In this document: piece by piece, positions 52,914 through 60,631 of the stretch
Numbering within the stretch: position 1 is the stretch's first letter
Layout of the letters: each line of letters starts with the position of its first letter
NCBI GenBank assembly: GCA_900766135.1
Contig: CAAFUF010000003.1
Coordinates: forward strand, 310,001 to 374,000
Length of the DNA stretch: 64,000 bases
Origin: Paenibacillaceae bacterium
Lineage (GTDB): Bacteria > Bacillota > Bacilli > Paenibacillales > Paenibacillaceae
Reading direction: 5' to 3'
The notes under the pieces: model-generated
Seen by the model: only the letters and a program-made list of their open reading frames with translations
The model's database searches: none
What the model was told of the DNA's origin: nothing
Program-made: the position numbers and the translations under genes

Positions 52914-53174
52914 ATGAAATGGCCTAAGGTTAGAAAACAGTTTCCTGATCGTTGGGTATTATTTGAAGCCATCTCCGCAAAATCCACCAATCAACAGCGG
53001 CAAGTTGAGGAACTGGCCGTTATTTCTGATTTTGATGATACGAATTGTGCCTGGCAAGCTTACAAAGAACACCACCTTGCTGATCCCAGTCGGGAATATT
53101 ACATTTACCACACCTCACATGAGCATCTTGAGATTATTGAGCAACCCTTTACTGGAGTACGTGGCTTACAATGA
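52914..53174 (+). CDS. Small conserved-looking protein paired with a retropepsin-like protein
   Basis: An 86-aa soluble protein, MKWPKVRKQFPDRWVLFEAI to ...EIIEQPFTGVRGLQ, with GAGGTG before the ATG. The sequence 'WVLFEAISAKSTNQQRQVEELAVISDFDDTNCAWQAY' looks like a compact alpha/beta domain. Its stop overlaps the start of the aspartic-protease-like gene by 4 bp (ATGA), so the two are made together. No family I can name. A two-gene unit of this kind could be a regulatory or toxin-antitoxin-like pair, but nothing proves it. Confidence 0.75.
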   Translation: MKWPKVRKQFPDRWVLFEAISAKSTNQQRQVEELAVISDFDDTNCAWQAYKEHHLADPSREYYIYHTSHEHLEIIEQPFTGVRGLQ

Positions 53175-53551
53175 AGATTGTGATGAAAAATGGTCTACCG
53201 CTTGTTTCCGTTAAATTAGGCTATAAATCTAGCACGATTACTCTAGAAAACGTTCTCCTCGACACGGGCTGTGCAATTTCGGTCTTTGATACTGACATCG
53301 TTTCTTCGATCGGTCTCATGATTAACACCGAAATTGGCAGAGCTGTCCGAATGTATGGGATTGGCGGCAAAAGTGAACTAGCATTTCAACAAACAGTAGA
53401 CGAAATCTCAATCGATTCAAACAATCTATCAAATTACACTTTACAATTAGCAATGACAAAAATCCCTTACGGTTTTGATGCAATACTCGGGGTTGATTAT
53501 TTCACAAGAAGTCAAGCGACTATCGACTTCAAAGGCTTTGTGGTTTATTAA
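53171..53551 (+). CDS. Retropepsin-like aspartyl protease-fold protein
   Basis: A 126-aa single-domain protein. 'NVLLDTGCAISVFDTDI' is the retroviral/DDI1-type active-site motif (hydrophobic-hydrophobic-D-T-G). The C-terminal 'DAILGVDYFTRSQATIDFKG' is the second conserved segment (ILG-x-D) of these folds. One lobe only, so it would act as a homodimer. The usual DTGA reads DTGC. It has no signal peptide or membrane span. The substrate is unknown; the tightly coupled 86-aa partner is an obvious candidate. Confidence 0.85.
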   Translation: MKIVMKNGLPLVSVKLGYKSSTITLENVLLDTGCAISVFDTDIVSSIGLMINTEIGRAVRMYGIGGKSELAFQQTVDEISIDSNNLSNYTLQLAMTKIPYGFDAILGVDYFTRSQATIDFKGFVVY

Positions 53552-53622
53552 AGCAAAATCACCTTATCCCCCGGTTCCTCCCTCCATTTTGTTACGCCCC
53601 AACTGCCCTTGCTCAGCACGAA

Positions 53623-54717
53623 CTACTTCATTCGCCCGCCCCAAACCTCGGTCATGTTGCCGGCATGATTCAAAATGTTTTTGTCATGAGTTACGATCAG
53701 GACGGATGCTTGGTCGGCGGCTTCCTCCAAAACCTTCATCATGTCAGCGGCATTCTTATGGTCTAAAGAAGCCATCGGTTCCCGGTACAGTATTTTCTCC
53801 TGAGCTTCGCTCAAAGCCGGCAGCTCCGAGATTTCATCTTTAATGAATACGCTTCCGTTTTTGGTCGTCTCCTCGATCAACAGCTTAAGCGAAGGGACAA
53901 AACCGATGATTTCGTTGCCGGACTGAAGCGTTCTCACCGATTCCCGGATATCCTTCAGCCCTTTTCTCACCTGGCCTTTGGCAAACCTGATCTTCTCGAC
54001 GGCCAGCTCCCGGTTCAGGTCGAGCAGCCGTTCCCCGGCCTCCAGATCCAGCAAAACCGTAGTTATTGTATGACCTATCGTATCGTGAATGTCTCTGGCA
54101 ATGCGGTTTCGTTCCTTTAGCGCGGCGACCTCCTCCAAATCTTCGGACGTTTTTTGTAGCTTCCTGTACGTGCTCTCCAGCTGCTTTGATTTGATTTTCA
54201 GTTCATACATCACGGCTCTCAGCTTTTCTCTTTGTTTGATTTCATACTTCGCAATATACATGACGGCAAAGACGGCGAAAAAGGCCAGCGCATGAAACGA
54301 AATTCTCGGCAGAAATTCCACGAGAGGAGGATCATCCCAGCGGATATAATTCGCGGCGGCACTGGCCAAATAGCATAGCAACGTCACCGTTCCGCTATAA
54401 AGATAGGAATAGGCGATGATCGCGTCGGCGATCAACACAAAATAGAAGATTTGCGAGCTGGCGCTCTGGTCCAGCCTCCCGATGAGAAAAATCAATGCAA
54501 TATCGGCCGCCATGGTTAACTTTCCTAGATGAACGAATTTAGGCGACCCGTACATCAGCGCATTGCGCACCGTGATGGAAGCGACCAGCAACTCCGACAA
54601 AAATACCGGGGGCCACAGGTTTTGAAAGTTTTGCAGGACAATGACAAATAAACAAACGAACAATACGACGTAGAGTATCGTATGCAGCGAACTCTCTGTC
54701 TTCTCGTCCACGCCCAT
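53623..54717 (-). CDS. Chimeric ORF: NarL-type sensor kinase N-terminus fused to an ABC-ATPase C-terminus
   Basis: Residues 1-312 are a LiaS/DesK-like sensor kinase: six membrane spans (about 10-150), a coiled coil, and the HisKA_3 dimerisation motif 'LKERNRIARDIHDTIGHTITTVLLDLEAG' with its phospho-acceptor His, up to 'LSEAQEKILYR'. The HATPase domain is missing. Residues 313-364 are instead the D-loop and H-loop end of a LolD/MacB-type ABC ATPase ('EPMASLDHKNAADMMKVLEE', then 'VLIVTHDKNILNHAGNMTEVWGGRMK'). An in-frame deletion between a kinase gene and a downstream transporter gene explains this. The product cannot autophosphorylate and lacks a Walker A, so it is probably non-functional. Confidence 0.85.
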   Translation of the reverse strand: MGVDEKTESSLHTILYVVLFVCLFVIVLQNFQNLWPPVFLSELLVASITVRNALMYGSPKFVHLGKLTMAADIALIFLIGRLDQSASSQIFYFVLIADAIIAYSYLYSGTVTLLCYLASAAANYIRWDDPPLVEFLPRISFHALAFFAVFAVMYIAKYEIKQREKLRAVMYELKIKSKQLESTYRKLQKTSEDLEEVAALKERNRIARDIHDTIGHTITTVLLDLEAGERLLDLNRELAVEKIRFAKGQVRKGLKDIRESVRTLQSGNEIIGFVPSLKLLIEETTKNGSVFIKDEISELPALSEAQEKILYREPMASLDHKNAADMMKVLEEAADQASVLIVTHDKNILNHAGNMTEVWGGRMK

Positions 54718-54869
54718 CCCCCCCTTCTTCTATACGATAATTTAGCCAAATGTGGTGTCATATGACAGTTGTCATTCATTTTGTGATGGTTTTATGATGA
54801 CGCGCACTATTGGATCATTCGATTTCTGTATTATCATCCAAGTAGGATGGTCGGATTGGAGTTGATCTT

Positions 54870-55124
54870 GTGGATGATCTAAAAATAGCTTATGAAGTTC
54901 TTGGTCTTCCGGAGAATGCCACGAAACAGCAAATCGAGAACCGCTATTATGTGTTGGTGAGAAAAGATCGTACCCGTACCCTTCGCAATGAGCACGATGA
55001 AGGCCCGGACTCCACTTTCAATATCGGGGAGGTGAATCAAGCCTACAAAATGATTATGGAGTTCGAGCATGAACGAATGAGGGCGGAATATCGTCAAAAG
55101 CATTATGCTCGATCAAAAGACTAA
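54870..55124 (+). CDS. J-domain-like small protein lacking the HPD motif
   Basis: An 84-aa protein starting at GTG with GGAG upstream. The N-terminus 'DLKIAYEVLGLPENATKQQIENRYYVLVRK' matches helices I-II of a DnaJ J-domain, and 'FNIGEVNQAYKMIMEFEHERMRAEYRQKHY' resembles helix III. The HPD tripeptide that activates DnaK is absent; 'DRTRTLR' stands there. Similar small J-like proteins occur in Paenibacillaceae, with unknown role. It borders the TIR island and is not AT-rich, so it probably belongs to the core genome. Confidence 0.75.
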   Translation: MDDLKIAYEVLGLPENATKQQIENRYYVLVRKDRTRTLRNEHDEGPDSTFNIGEVNQAYKMIMEFEHERMRAEYRQKHYARSKD

Positions 55125-55140
55125 AAAAAAATTTTTTATT

Positions 55141-55186
55141 GCTCGAAAATAAAAAAACTTCCGCTAAAATGAGTAGCGAAAGTATT
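55141..55186 (-). terminator. Terminator of the TIR operon; left copy of the island-flanking direct repeat
   Basis: On the minus strand ACTTTCGCTA, loop, TAGCGGAAGT, then TTTTTTTATTTTCGAGC, 25 bp beyond the SLOG-TIR stop. The full 46 bp recurs in the same orientation at 62,547-62,589 with two substitutions and a 3-bp gap, so the TIR island lies between direct repeats. Confidence 0.85.
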
Positions 55187-55210
55187 TGGGCTGGCTTTGG
55201 GTTTGAAAAC

Positions 55211-56235
55211 CTACTCTAGTTTACTCAATAAATTTGCCAATGTATTTTCAATATCCTGCCTTGATTTAATAAAATATGCAACACGATCCCTAGCTCTTTT
55301 GGGGACAATACGTGTATTATCAACACAAAAAATCCATATATCCATACTACCTGACTCAACCCGATCAAGCGCCATCTCTATTTCATCAAAGCACCATGGG
55401 CTACAGGCATATTCCTGACACCAAGTAGCGATAAAAATATTAGATGAAAAGATTGCTTCTCTTATCTTTGATTGTATTGAATGTCCTGCGCCAAAATCAT
55501 TGTCATCCCTGTGAACTATTTTGTTGCGTCTTCGTAAGAATGTTTCAATGCAATCTGCCTCGTTTGGTCTAGCTCTGGGATAACTTATAAAGAAACTATT
55601 CGCTTCTCCCACTTTTTTTTCACCTGTTGTAGACAGCAACTTAGGAAGAAGCTCCATGGCTAATTCAATTTTATCTCGCTCTTCAAGAAATATAAGGCTA
55701 TCGCCTAACTTATCCAAAAATTCATATTTCCTTCGCTTTAAAACTTGTTCAGCAGCCCCGCCAAAGTACGACAGAGGTAATATTACTTTCTTTTTTGACT
55801 CAGCCAATAGTAATAACATATTAGCTGCACCATCAAGTTTTCCCCCAACAGTAATAATCGCATGGCATGCTTCAAGAGCCTGAAGTTGACAAAGTAGCCA
55901 TGAAAATCTAATTGACTCTAAATTATCTGATACGGGTGGTGGGCAAGGAATATCTAACATACCTTTAATATTTAGATTTTTTTCAAATTCTCTACTTTTA
56001 AACGTACTTCCTCAGTGTCTATATAAAAAAAGTATATCCTTTGGCTATTATCTGATCGACTTTCTAAATAACCCTTTAATACCCAGTAATCTGCACTGTC
56101 TTCAAAAGGACTACATATTGAAAGGTTATTCCCTTTTTTAGCTAGATACTTTCCAATTTTGTAACAAACACCTTGAAATAGTTCTGATTGCTCAGGTTCC
56201 CCGTGTAATATACCTCCAATAATAAGACAATTCAT
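55211..56235 (-). pseudogene. SLOG-TIR protein, interrupted by a poly-A frameshift
   Basis: The first frame (56,235 to 55,972, 'MNCLIIGGILHGEPEQSE...YFFYID') is the front half of a SLOG Rossmann-like nucleotide-sensor domain. It ends 'VENLKKI*' at a run of seven A (forward T7, 55,977-55,983). With eight A it would continue ...KKNLNIKGMLDIP into the second frame. That frame carries the rest of SLOG ('ACHAIITVGGKLDGAANMLLLLAE') and a C-terminal TIR domain ('SFFISYPRARPNEADCIETFLRRR...SPWCFDEIEMALDRV', catalytic Glu kept). Intact, about 340 aa. Last gene of the TIR operon. The slip may be a sequencing error or real inactivation. Confidence 0.8.
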
Positions 56236-56323
56236 TTCTACACCTCATAGATATAAATGATGCACATATACAAAAATACAAATAGAAATTTTACACAATC
56301 TATGACCACGCCACCATTGATGT

Positions 56324-58339
56324 TTATGACAAAAGGTTTTGAAGGCCTCTAAAAACAAAATAAAGAGCTTCATCTATAAATGGCGTGCTAAAAAGCTTTA
56401 AATTCTCCTCTTTAGTCAAACCATTATTTATATTTAATTTTATTATTGACTCAGAAATTTTATTATAGTTAATTATGTCTGGATTTCTTTCAGAATATAA
56501 ATCTAATAATTCTTTGTACCCTGCATTGTTTTCAACTTGCCAATCTTTTGTAAGCTCTTTTGGTATTGACTGGCTTTGAATTGCTTCACAAACACTTGCT
56601 GTAATACCACCAAAACCACCCAAAAGAAATAATGGCTGATTCATCTGATTCGCAAGTAGAATTTCTTCAAGTACCCCTGGCATAATCCCCTTGTAACCTG
56701 TAAGTCTCCCTCCGGCACAGATTCTAATATCACATTTCTTAGCCATTATTTTTCGCATTTCGGTTAAGTTACGACTCCAAACATATAAATTCTGAGTATT
56801 GGAGGGGGGCAAAAAGGACTCAATACTCGGAATAAATTCTAAAACATCATCAGATGGTGACAACTCTATCATTCGTGCGATAGAAATATAATTTGCTTTC
56901 CAATCCTTTACTTTCTCCGTGTCAGCTTTATAGATGGGCCAGGCAATATAATTATTTAACTGAATTTCATTTGTCATAGCTCTACTTTGATATGCCAAAG
57001 ATTCGTTAAAAATAAATTCTGTAAATCCATTATCGCGAAGATCGCCTCCATAAGTAATCTCCGCTCCACGAGAAATTAAATGCCTAGCCAAATCCTGAGA
57101 AAGCTGAATCAAGTGGGCTGGTGTTTGTCCAATTTCTGTAGCATCTTCAATAGACAGATCTGATATTGAGACACCAAAATTTTTTTCTGATAAAGGGCAA
57201 AAATCTAACAATAATGGGGTTTTACACTCAATTCCAAGCTTACTCAAGAAATTTATCTCCTCAGAGTAAACAGGAGGCTCTGGGTACACCAATTGTTTAA
57301 ACTTACTTATTATTTCACTATTTTCATTGACTGATAATATTTTATCAATATCGGATACTTCAGGAGGACGCGATAATATTTCTGCCCCATCATCAATAAA
57401 TCCAACCGTTTTGTACTCTTTCAATAACAATTTAGCATAAAAATAACGTACAGTTTCCAGCAAAGTGGCACTTAATATTCTTAATAAATCCCGCTGAGTA
57501 GGCTCACCATCAAGGTTAATATGAATTCCTGGTATATTGGTTGCAAAAGGAAACCTTCGGTCTTCAAATTCTTCTAGGGAGTCAACAGCAATTATTGGTC
57601 TGTCATTATCTTTTGCGCTAATAATTTCTCTTTGACACCAATATCTGGATGAATATGAGTCTGTATGAATTGCAATAATCGTGGATTGTTTTATATGCTC
57701 AACAATTTCATTATCAAATCTGTAGCCTGGGGCAATATCTGTTGCATCAAAAAAGTTCCTCATCGAGCTGTTATCAATAAATTTTTTCAATGCTTTTGCT
57801 AAAATAATTCCATTTTCTCCGTCTTTCGTATGGCTCAAAAAAAGTTTTAAAGCGTTATCTTTTCCATTAGATATTTTCTGAAATTCTTCATTCAATGAAA
57901 ATCGATATATTTCATGAGTAATTGCTATAAAGAACAAATCGTTTAAATAGCTTTGATCAAACTCATAAGCTCTTATAAAATTTTGGTAATCAAACATAGT
58001 ATGTTTGAACGCAAATTTATCAAGAGCAATAGGAATGAAAGTTAATTTATCTTGTTGAATCATCTCTTTTATATACTTAGTCCAAGATTCATCGACAACT
58101 AAATCTCTACTAATAAAAATAAAGACTAAGTTTTTTTGGGATAGCCCTTCGATATCTTTTGGGACACCTTTATGTGTAATTGTTCTACAATAAATGGGGA
58201 GGTTCATTGACCTCGAAAATGGTTTATTTATATCTCGAGACAATAAAGAAAAACAGTAATCGAATACAGGTTTAACTTTGTCTGAATCTGATGGATACCA
58301 AACAAAGTAAATTGAAAGCGGTGAAATAAAATCAGCCAT
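56324..58339 (-). CDS. TIR-TIR-SLOG protein, candidate effector of a Thoeris-like system
   Basis: A roughly 671-aa protein. Residues 8-130 form a TIR-like domain ('SIYFVWYPSDSDKVKPVFDYC', 'NLVFIFISRDLVVDESWTKYIKEM'), possibly degenerate. Residues 163-280 form a canonical TIR ('LKLFLSHTKDGENGIILAKAL', '...STIIAIHTDSYSSRYWCQREIISAKDNDRPIIAV') with catalytic Glu near 240. Residues about 385-610 form a SLOG domain ('AEITYGGDLRDNGFTEFIF', 'CDIRICAGGRLTGYKG', 'QPLFLLGGFGG'). SLOG domains bind ADP-ribose-derived signals, as in Thoeris ThsA, where SLOG is fused to SIR2. Here TIR takes the SIR2 place. The chosen ATG (third codon of the ORF) best fits AAGGAG. 12 bp after the ThsB-like gene. Confidence 0.85.
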   Translation of the reverse strand: MADFISPLSIYFVWYPSDSDKVKPVFDYCFSLLSRDINKPFSRSMNLPIYCRTITHKGVPKDIEGLSQKNLVFIFISRDLVVDESWTKYIKEMIQQDKLTFIPIALDKFAFKHTMFDYQNFIRAYEFDQSYLNDLFFIAITHEIYRFSLNEEFQKISNGKDNALKLFLSHTKDGENGIILAKALKKFIDNSSMRNFFDATDIAPGYRFDNEIVEHIKQSTIIAIHTDSYSSRYWCQREIISAKDNDRPIIAVDSLEEFEDRRFPFATNIPGIHINLDGEPTQRDLLRILSATLLETVRYFYAKLLLKEYKTVGFIDDGAEILSRPPEVSDIDKILSVNENSEIISKFKQLVYPEPPVYSEEINFLSKLGIECKTPLLLDFCPLSEKNFGVSISDLSIEDATEIGQTPAHLIQLSQDLARHLISRGAEITYGGDLRDNGFTEFIFNESLAYQSRAMTNEIQLNNYIAWPIYKADTEKVKDWKANYISIARMIELSPSDDVLEFIPSIESFLPPSNTQNLYVWSRNLTEMRKIMAKKCDIRICAGGRLTGYKGIMPGVLEEILLANQMNQPLFLLGGFGGITASVCEAIQSQSIPKELTKDWQVENNAGYKELLDLYSERNPDIINYNKISESIIKLNINNGLTKEENLKLFSTPFIDEALYFVFRGLQNLLS

Positions 58340-58351
58340 TGCCATCTCTCC

Positions 58352-58912
58352 TTAATGAGTTACGCCACAGACTTTGCATTTGGCATTATACCCCATCATA
58401 TCTTGTGAATTTTTTATTAAATGGTTTCTTGTGGTCCTAGCTTTAAATGCATCCTCTATCCATTTTCCCAACTGCTCTGCAGAATCCGGGTACACCCAAT
58501 AGCGAGCATAGCAATTCTCATGCCCTGAAGACCAATTGGCTTCAAGTCTAGGTGGAATGTACGCCGAATTTCCCTGACTTGGTAAAATGATCCCCATTAA
58601 ACCATTTGGTGTATACTCCCCTTGCCTTAATGAAGTCTTAATCTCCCAATCGACGTAGCGACGACTATGAGTACAACTTCCTACTAGTACAATAGTAACT
58701 GTTGTATCTTGTAAATACTTTTTCCTGATTTGTGTCATTACGTATTCTGGATTACGACTTTGTATGAACTCATCATTGTTATTAGCTCCAAGAACATATG
58801 GAATAAAAACTTTCTCCTTATTTGCAAATCTATCGATAAATGCATCCACTTCTCGACGGTCATCTCTAAAGTGTGAAATAAATACTTTTCTTCTTGTACC
58901 CTGATAAGTCAT
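58352..58912 (-). CDS. ThsB-like TIR protein (DUF1863/MTH538 type), copy B
   Basis: A 186-aa single-domain TIR-like protein starting MTYQGTRRKVFISHFRDDRR, with GGAGTAG upstream. 'VMTQIRKKYLQDTTVTIVLVGSCTHSRRYVDWEIKTSL' is the diagnostic DUF1863 core, with the catalytic Glu in 'VDWEI'. In Thoeris, proteins of this class (ThsB) sense infection and make a cyclic ADP-ribose isomer from NAD+. The C-terminus has a CxxC-H-like ending (KCKVCGVTH) that may bind metal. It is 5 bp from the upstream TIR gene and 12 bp from the downstream TIR-TIR-SLOG gene, so all are co-expressed. Confidence 0.9.
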   Translation of the reverse strand: MTYQGTRRKVFISHFRDDRREVDAFIDRFANKEKVFIPYVLGANNNDEFIQSRNPEYVMTQIRKKYLQDTTVTIVLVGSCTHSRRYVDWEIKTSLRQGEYTPNGLMGIILPSQGNSAYIPPRLEANWSSGHENCYARYWVYPDSAEQLGKWIEDAFKARTTRNHLIKNSQDMMGYNAKCKVCGVTH

Positions 58913-58917
58913 AACAA

Positions 58918-59484
58918 CTACTCCTTCCAACTTAGGTAATTATCAAGAGGATGTTGTGACATACTATAAGGATTTTTTCCAATAAAAGTACTTGCTGATT
59001 CAAATAATAAATTTGATTTTTTACTCAACTCATTCAAATAATCATTTAGACTCCTAGTTCCTCTTATTATTCGAGTTATTTCTAAATACGATGGAATGGT
59101 AATAGTATCTTTTAATGTAAGTGTTGCCAGTGGTTTGTCGGCCCTTTTTCCGAACCCTATTTCATAGGGAACCCACCAGGACCCCACAGTTTTCTCCGAT
59201 ACAATACAGAAGACATTTGTAGATACGGATAATCCCTTTTCAATATTTTTAGTAATTGCAATCGGATCACCTTGAGATACTGCGCGCTGAAGACTTTCAT
59301 CATAAATGTCTAAATAAATATCGAAGCCCGCATCCTGAATATACTCTCCAATTTTCTTTACCGTATTTCGATCTTCACTAGTGTAAGACAGAAAAATACA
59401 AACTTGCGACTTTTGTACCGATGCATTAAAACTTTTATTCACATTATTGTCAATAGATGGGTTTGCTAAATTCTTTCCAATCAA
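58918..59484 (-). CDS. TIR-domain protein
   Basis: A 188-aa protein starting at TTG with AGGAGGAG upstream. After about 25 polar residues a complete TIR domain follows ('VCIFLSYTSEDRNTVKKIGEYIQDAGFDIYLDI' ... 'TNVFCIVSEKTVGSWWVPYEIGFG'), with catalytic Glu in 'WVPYEI'. The C-terminal tail (about 150-188) is not recognisable. TIR domains of this type hydrolyse or cyclise NAD+. It differs from the two DUF1863-type neighbours, so its trigger or product may also differ. A 229-bp gap without any supported gene separates it from the ThsB-like gene at 59,714. Confidence 0.9.
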   Translation of the reverse strand: MIGKNLANPSIDNNVNKSFNASVQKSQVCIFLSYTSEDRNTVKKIGEYIQDAGFDIYLDIYDESLQRAVSQGDPIAITKNIEKGLSVSTNVFCIVSEKTVGSWWVPYEIGFGKRADKPLATLTLKDTITIPSYLEITRIIRGTRSLNDYLNELSKKSNLLFESASTFIGKNPYSMSQHPLDNYLSWKE

Positions 59485-59713
59485 AGTATTCTCCTCCTAT
59501 TAGAAACGCTTTCAACTATCAATATCGACACTGCCCGACGATCTATCGATATCTCATTTGCTAACACAGAAGACTCCTGTCTACCATCAGTATTTACAGG
59601 ACATATTCTCCCTCCAGACAAAGATTAATCAATGGCTTTAGATCTACATTAAGATCTCCATGTAATTACATATTTCTGCGCCAATATACCCAATTCCTTT
59701 CAAAACATATTGG

Positions 59714-60352
59714 TTAGGAAGTCACAACAGCCTCTGAAACCAAGAAAAATGTAGATTGGGCTGTATTATAGGAGTTTCTGGCGAACTTCTTTTTTATTTT
59801 TAAGTTTCCATTACGCTTCTCAAATGCTTCATCGATATACTTCTCAGGATTACCAATAAACATAGAGTACTTCATTACCGCGAAGTAGACCTGATCGTCT
59901 GTGTAGTGCGCTAATGTACCATCATATTCATGATTTCTATAAACTAGCTCTGGCAGATAGTATGTATACAGATTTGTTGGTGATCTCAAAGTGATTCCAC
60001 AATTACAAAACGGGGAAGTGCACAAACTTGGTTGATAGATTTGATCATACAATTCATCCCTTACCACAGCCAATAATCCATTATGGTTGCTGCCCCATAA
60101 TGAAGCTTGAATTTCTGAGTTGACAAAAGGTCTCCTAGCAGTTTCGTACCCAACGATAACTAATGTTATTGTAGAATCTGATAAGAAGTTTTCTCGAATG
60201 ATCCGCATAATAGTCTCTTCGGTGTTAGTCGTACTAATATCTCCATCAGAGACTGATTTATCTATGAAATATTCTCCGCTAAATTTTTCAATTATGAGAT
60301 CTTTTAAGTCCTGATCTTTAGCATGGTGATAGCTTATAAACGTCTTATGCAC
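59714..60352 (-). CDS. ThsB-like TIR protein (DUF1863/MTH538 type), copy A
   Basis: A 212-aa protein starting at GTG (VHKTFISYHHAKDQDLKDL), with GGAGGGG 8-9 nt upstream. The core 'IMRIIRENFLSDSTITLVIVGYETARRPFVNSEIQASLWGS' matches ThsB-like TIRs, with Glu in 'VNSEIQ' at the catalytic position. It has an insert with a Cys cluster ('CTSPFCNCG') and a longer C-terminus than copy B. Two divergent ThsB-like proteins in one locus agree with known Thoeris systems, where several ThsB proteins with different phage specificity can feed one effector. Confidence 0.9.
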   Translation of the reverse strand: MHKTFISYHHAKDQDLKDLIIEKFSGEYFIDKSVSDGDISTTNTEETIMRIIRENFLSDSTITLVIVGYETARRPFVNSEIQASLWGSNHNGLLAVVRDELYDQIYQPSLCTSPFCNCGITLRSPTNLYTYYLPELVYRNHEYDGTLAHYTDDQVYFAVMKYSMFIGNPEKYIDEAFEKRNGNLKIKKKFARNSYNTAQSTFFLVSEAVVTS

Positions 60353-60385
60353 TATACAATCCCCTCCCATTTCTCAGTATTGACT

Positions 60386-60610
60386 TCAAAGGTGCCTTCG
60401 ACAATCGAAATTAAAAAACTGATTAATTCTTGTAAAATCTTCGCAGATCTCTCGATACCTGCAGTAATGTTTTTGCACCTCAGATATTGGAGTCATGTGA
60501 AAAGGAATTACAGCTCCCCCATTGATTGGAGTCACGGTGTCAGTGTCGGCTACTCTCTTATACCAACGCCTGTAATTATTTTGGTGGGAGGTAAGAAATT
60601 CATTCTCCAA
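60386..60610 (-). CDS. Possible small protein inside the TIR operon (74 aa)
   Basis: TTG-initiated ORF 'ENEFLTSHQNNYRRWYKRVADT' to '...CEDFTRINQFFNFDCRRHL', lying between the AAA-TIR and ThsB-like copy A genes with 21 and 33 bp on either side. There is no clear ribosome-binding site and no family match. Its position fills an otherwise empty gap in a compact operon, and its aromatic/charged composition looks protein-like. It could be a small accessory or antitoxin-like protein, or chance. Confidence 0.4.
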   Translation of the reverse strand: MENEFLTSHQNNYRRWYKRVADTDTVTPINGGAVIPFHMTPISEVQKHYCRYREICEDFTRINQFFNFDCRRHL

Positions 60611-60631
60611 CTAAGCAAAAAATTTAATAAA

